A stretch of 64,000 nt of DNA, taken from positions 71,230 through 135,229 of the forward strand of contig CAYPXY010000007.1 of the NCBI GenBank assembly GCA_964414815.1, in the 5' to 3' direction. The translations under genes were made by a program, and so were the position numbers. The stretch is from Mariniblastus sp964414815. Lineage in GTDB: Bacteria > Planctomycetota > Planctomycetia > Pirellulales > Pirellulaceae. Below, in pieces: positions 62,201 to 64,000 of this stretch; within the stretch, counting starts at the first letter, position 1, and the number at the start of each line of letters is the position of its first letter. The notes under the pieces are model-generated. The model saw nothing but the letters and a program-made list of their open reading frames with translations, did not search any database and was not told where the DNA came from.

Positions 62201-63787
62201 CCGTAAGACCGCTTCCAGTTCTTCGATCAGGAACGGAGAATCGCTGAGCGTTGGCGGGCCAGTCATCGACTGTCCTGCAAAGCTCATTTCGTAGGCGGAG
62301 TCGACCAGCTCGGACGGCAAATGGGAGATGCCCACGTCCGCAACCGGTAGGTGAACCGGAACTTTGTGATCTTTTTGATCGCTTGGATGGCCGATCGAAA
62401 ATCGCCCGTGGACATCCATCACGGAGCCAAAATCTCCTGAAACGGTACCGGGGATGGATTCGAGAAAACTTTGGTCGGGATACCCGAACAATTTGTAGCC
62501 CGACCATCCATCGCGAATATTGGGCAGCCCCGGTTTTCCGTCGGATCCGTAGCGGCCGGGAAATGGGGGATTGCCGTGGAGTACCCAGTTGGGGTTGGCA
62601 AGCAATGGCTGTAAACGTATTTCGGGCGGTCCGTAGCCGGCCCCGCGAGGAAGCGACTCGGTATCGGGAGTGCCCAGGTCTTGGGTCGAGAGCAGCGGGA
62701 TGTGAGACATTTGCCGATCCGATTCGAACGCATTGCCGTGGGCATTGAGATTGATCCGGCTGTCGAGATCGATCACGGTGTACGAGATCAGTGGCTTGAA
62801 TCGCTTGCCGTCGCGACTGGTGAGGCTGGGCAGTCCGATGTCCATCCAGATCCCGTTGTTGCCGGAACCTTGATTGAGGTTGTCGACGAGTATTCCTTCA
62901 TGAGGGCCAGTGATCGCGCGAAAATTGCGTTTTTCAGGGTGGGTGGGAAATCCGCTAATCAATGCGGGGCGATGAAAGCTCGCACTGCCTTCTTCAAGCG
63001 TACCGTTCGGTCCGATGGCCGCGAGAAAAAGATTTTGATAATCGAACGTGTCGTAGCTTTCGTTGGTTGAAGTGTGATTGGCCACGACCGAATCATCCAG
63101 ATTTCGTCTTGCCAGATAGCCATTGGATCCGGTGCGGCCAATCAGTTCGTCTCGTGCAGTCCCTCGCTGGTTGGGACGAAGCGCCGTGTCAGACAATGCG
63201 GGTCGATTGGCGGGTGCTTGGGAATCAAAGTAGCCGGCACCTGTTCCGGAGAAAGGTCTCCCGTTGATGACCACTTCCGAACCGACAAGCTGAGCAATAC
63301 GGGAGGTGTCCGAGTGCGTGTCCCGCCAATCGGGCTGCAGCAACAGAATTTGTTCTCCGGCACTGGTAACTTGATGGTCAATAATGCGCGTCGCCAGTCC
63401 ACGAAAGTCGCCGGAGGTGATGGACAAAATCAATCCTGCCCACTCGGGGACGACAGGCGGTGGAACGGGGCTCTCGTCGAGAATATACCGCATCGAGTTG
63501 GGAGCCATCCGAACGACAAAGAACTGCTGGCTGCTGTGCAAATCGGCGCCGGCAATGCGTGCCGTAAAACCATAGCCATACATATCGCCCAGCAAGCTAT
63601 GGCCGCGCAGCGGTGAGGTGACGTCATCCAGGCTTGGCTCGCGGAAAAGATCGTAGAACGCTTTATCCAGGTAGGCGTTGACGTCCAGTTGGTGGATTTC
63701 CTGGGCCGCTCGCCGCTTCGCCGTTCGAAAGTAGTCGGACGAGAGGACAACAAACGCAGTCCCCATTAACAGGAACAGCACGATCAA
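59225..63787 (-). CDS. Giant exported protein with pilin-like N-terminal helix
   Basis: At least 1520 residues from a TTG at 63787. Translating further upstream gives SRSGITLIFVVSLIVLFLLM-GTAF, a GspK/PilX-like N-terminal helix, so the true start is some codons higher, in or before the heptamer tract at 63821. After the helix comes YFRTAKRRAAQEIHQLDVNA. The long body has a Ca-binding, dockerin-like DGIDNNGDGMVDEVGE near residue 645 and another DGDPDF-type site, many Pro/Asn/Asp-rich beta segments and TSSYWLTRLFDAS. I recognise the type from planctomycetes but not its function. I infer a minor pseudopilin or surface fibre component of a type II secretion/type IV pilus-like machine. Confidence 0.72.
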   Translation of the reverse strand: MIVLFLLMGTAFVVLSSDYFRTAKRRAAQEIHQLDVNAYLDKAFYDLFREPSLDDVTSPLRGHSLLGDMYGYGFTARIAGADLHSSQQFFVVRMAPNSMRYILDESPVPPPVVPEWAGLILSITSGDFRGLATRIIDHQVTSAGEQILLLQPDWRDTHSDTSRIAQLVGSEVVINGRPFSGTGAGYFDSQAPANRPALSDTALRPNQRGTARDELIGRTGSNGYLARRNLDDSVVANHTSTNESYDTFDYQNLFLAAIGPNGTLEEGSASFHRPALISGFPTHPEKRNFRAITGPHEGILVDNLNQGSGNNGIWMDIGLPSLTSRDGKRFKPLISYTVIDLDSRINLNAHGNAFESDRQMSHIPLLSTQDLGTPDTESLPRGAGYGPPEIRLQPLLANPNWVLHGNPPFPGRYGSDGKPGLPNIRDGWSGYKLFGYPDQSFLESIPGTVSGDFGSVMDVHGRFSIGHPSDQKDHKVPVHLPVADVGISHLPSELVDSAYEMSFAGQSMTGPPTLSDSPFLIEELEAVLRRYDQDSSLLPDRLRVLGQSDFSVGNSAAWSVTTSSFEVPTLMNNLPQHLAQLLRVYNPNPGMSDETIREQVRLMLPSEIRRGLPMNVNRPLGDGIDNNGDGMVDEVGEVNTIHHPNGDTYSFSDPMARINFARHLYITVLLATERLDNAYRTVPQPLLDYRKAVAQWAVNVVDFRDRDSVMTGFEVDLNPWDGWDVDGNLLTTGMLNGRDERFRAVVWGAERPELLITEVVATHDRRTQDLDIDRSGNTTEDGDPDFDSHLVPTASVFFELYNPWVINEANQFRPAELYDSNLNGVHLQKTAIDGSPVWRLVVTPPNQPTDYSDKDPDDPAVAAKFERRIYFTQPVDDSGPEVFFPDSSIRIKSVEPGLYAVVGSAGVQQGDEYTTYFGRKGVADPLSEAELETTRKMVLNPRADQLKTVYWNYESSQMASVTRSVITLPIGLNDGGWARHMGVSDPLNGYQNLQDQGLPVQLTPVADGWKFSVDEPDPETDFAFEEPIDKRENEDHYSEFLQNDGLHPGYRTVHLQRLADPLRPFHPLINPYRTIDSSAIDLVVFNGAESKEDPNNEPADLRFGSYERGGIIDAEGLPTQDISQNRHRLLFKSGLHGIRFADGEKLSLSPNEDQADQPIGGDQHIFSQNLKESLGMINHSWRRAVEDEDNDATQLPFAWLSWNNRPYASQLELANVPFTSSYWLTRLFDASSPDFEVYSTPDTNPPEGTAERLRFSGNFPHLFNFYRDDLDPTLAGGLHRAFDFLEVPSRFLGTETYLNPATFQNDHGVSFNLSAPFDSISNFRYPGKININTVLDERVWRGLMANYSDSLLGGSGVTFEDWRVSRDGPGAIPFGNPLRSSQAGNWVPLNSLRNPGAECSLYRSIEANQQKPLFDFESASRHNHSWRSAYFKSDMRQRLGNLITTRSSVFAVWITVGYFEVDSRDAIVAPNQGGRELGAEEGKAVRHRAFYIVDRSIPVAFEPGKNHNVDRAVLIRRRIE

Positions 63788-63820
63788 CGAGACGACAAAG
63801 ATCAGCGTGATGCCTGAACG

Positions 63821-63895
63821 GGATGAGGGATGAAGGATGAGGGATGAGGGATGAGGGATGAAACAGGAAGGATAAGGGATAAGGGATGAGGGATG
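63821..63895. repeat. Heptanucleotide tandem repeat (GGGATGA, imperfect)
   Basis: About ten imperfect units of GGGATGA (CATCCCT in sense of the giant gene), the same unit as before coaB. The tract begins just upstream of the pilin-like helix codons and is open in that frame, so the start codon of the gene cannot be placed with certainty. Confidence 0.88.
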
Positions 63896-63962
63896 AGGCT
63901 GGATGGTTGATGGTTGATGATTCAGCAGGTTGGAGTAACACGCCTGATTTTCATATCGTTCT

Positions 63963-63990
63963 CCCCTCTCCCCGCGCGCGGGGAGAGGGG
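63963..63990. repeat. 28-bp perfect palindrome at the window edge
   Basis: Arms CCCCTCTCCCCGCG and CGCGGGGAGAGGGG without a loop, in the last 40 bases. It looks like a dispersed intergenic palindrome. Confidence 0.75.
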
Positions 63991-64000
63991 CCGGGGGTGA

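Overview
The window reads as chromosomal DNA of a planctomycete, probably of the Pirellulales/Rhodopirellula type. The markers are a DUF1559 pseudopilin with the GWTLVELLVVVAIIG leader, an SHD1 plus beta-propeller protein, a PEP-CTERM exoprotein, DUF11 and DUF4347 proteins, Pro-rich coiled-coil secreted proteins, mostly monocistronic housekeeping genes, weak Shine-Dalgarno sites and a great load of short palindromic and heptanucleotide repeats between genes. The assignment rests on family knowledge; no rRNA gene is present to settle it.

Layout. 1-13.8 kb: a FadB/FadJ-type beta-oxidation enzyme, a DUF6580 membrane protein, DUF2200, thymidylate synthase, a glycosyltransferase, a membrane-anchored degenerate trypsin-like protein, endonuclease III, three tandem secreted cyclophilins and an RsmD-like methyltransferase. 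13.9-17.3 kb: a lipoprotein, then a clear cobalamin riboswitch followed by a PEP-CTERM DUF4465 exoprotein and an overlapping DUF1559 pseudopilin; this is the most interesting unit here. 17.5-33.4 kb: PyrD, PutA, an Rpn-type nuclease with tetrapeptide repeats, an apparently frameshifted unknown gene, a zinc alcohol dehydrogenase, an OB-fold DUF3127 protein with an SSB-like tail, a SpoU methylase, a membrane pseudokinase, HemW, an RNase Z-like hydrolase, LysA and a DegT aminotransferase.

33.9-37.9 kb is the one clearly accessory island: a 5'-truncated DDE transposase, an RHS remnant ending in an HNH/ENDO VII-like toxin tip, a small downstream gene that is probably its immunity protein, and three copies of a roughly 95-bp seam repeat. 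38-44 kb: TrpG/PabA, MoeA, YacG, a VanZ-like protein with a tiny upstream ORF, and an operon with flagellar FliL and sigma-28. 44-52.6 kb: DUF4347, DUF11, SHD1/propeller and a type II NADH dehydrogenase. 52.9-57.9 kb: tpiA-secG-yicC-gmk-rpoZ-coaC-coaB, with repeat elements inserted between genes. 58-63.8 kb: FolP and a giant secreted protein with a pilin-like N-terminus, whose start lies inside a heptamer tract.

Repeats are a main theme. I name the families R1 (105 bp), R2 (about 252 bp, double hairpin), R3 (about 115 bp), R4 (hairpin; one copy inside a probable MITE), R6 (seam repeat) and R7 (short GTCCCGTAGGGAC-type). In addition there are heptanucleotide tandem tracts, several of which sit directly against start or stop codons.
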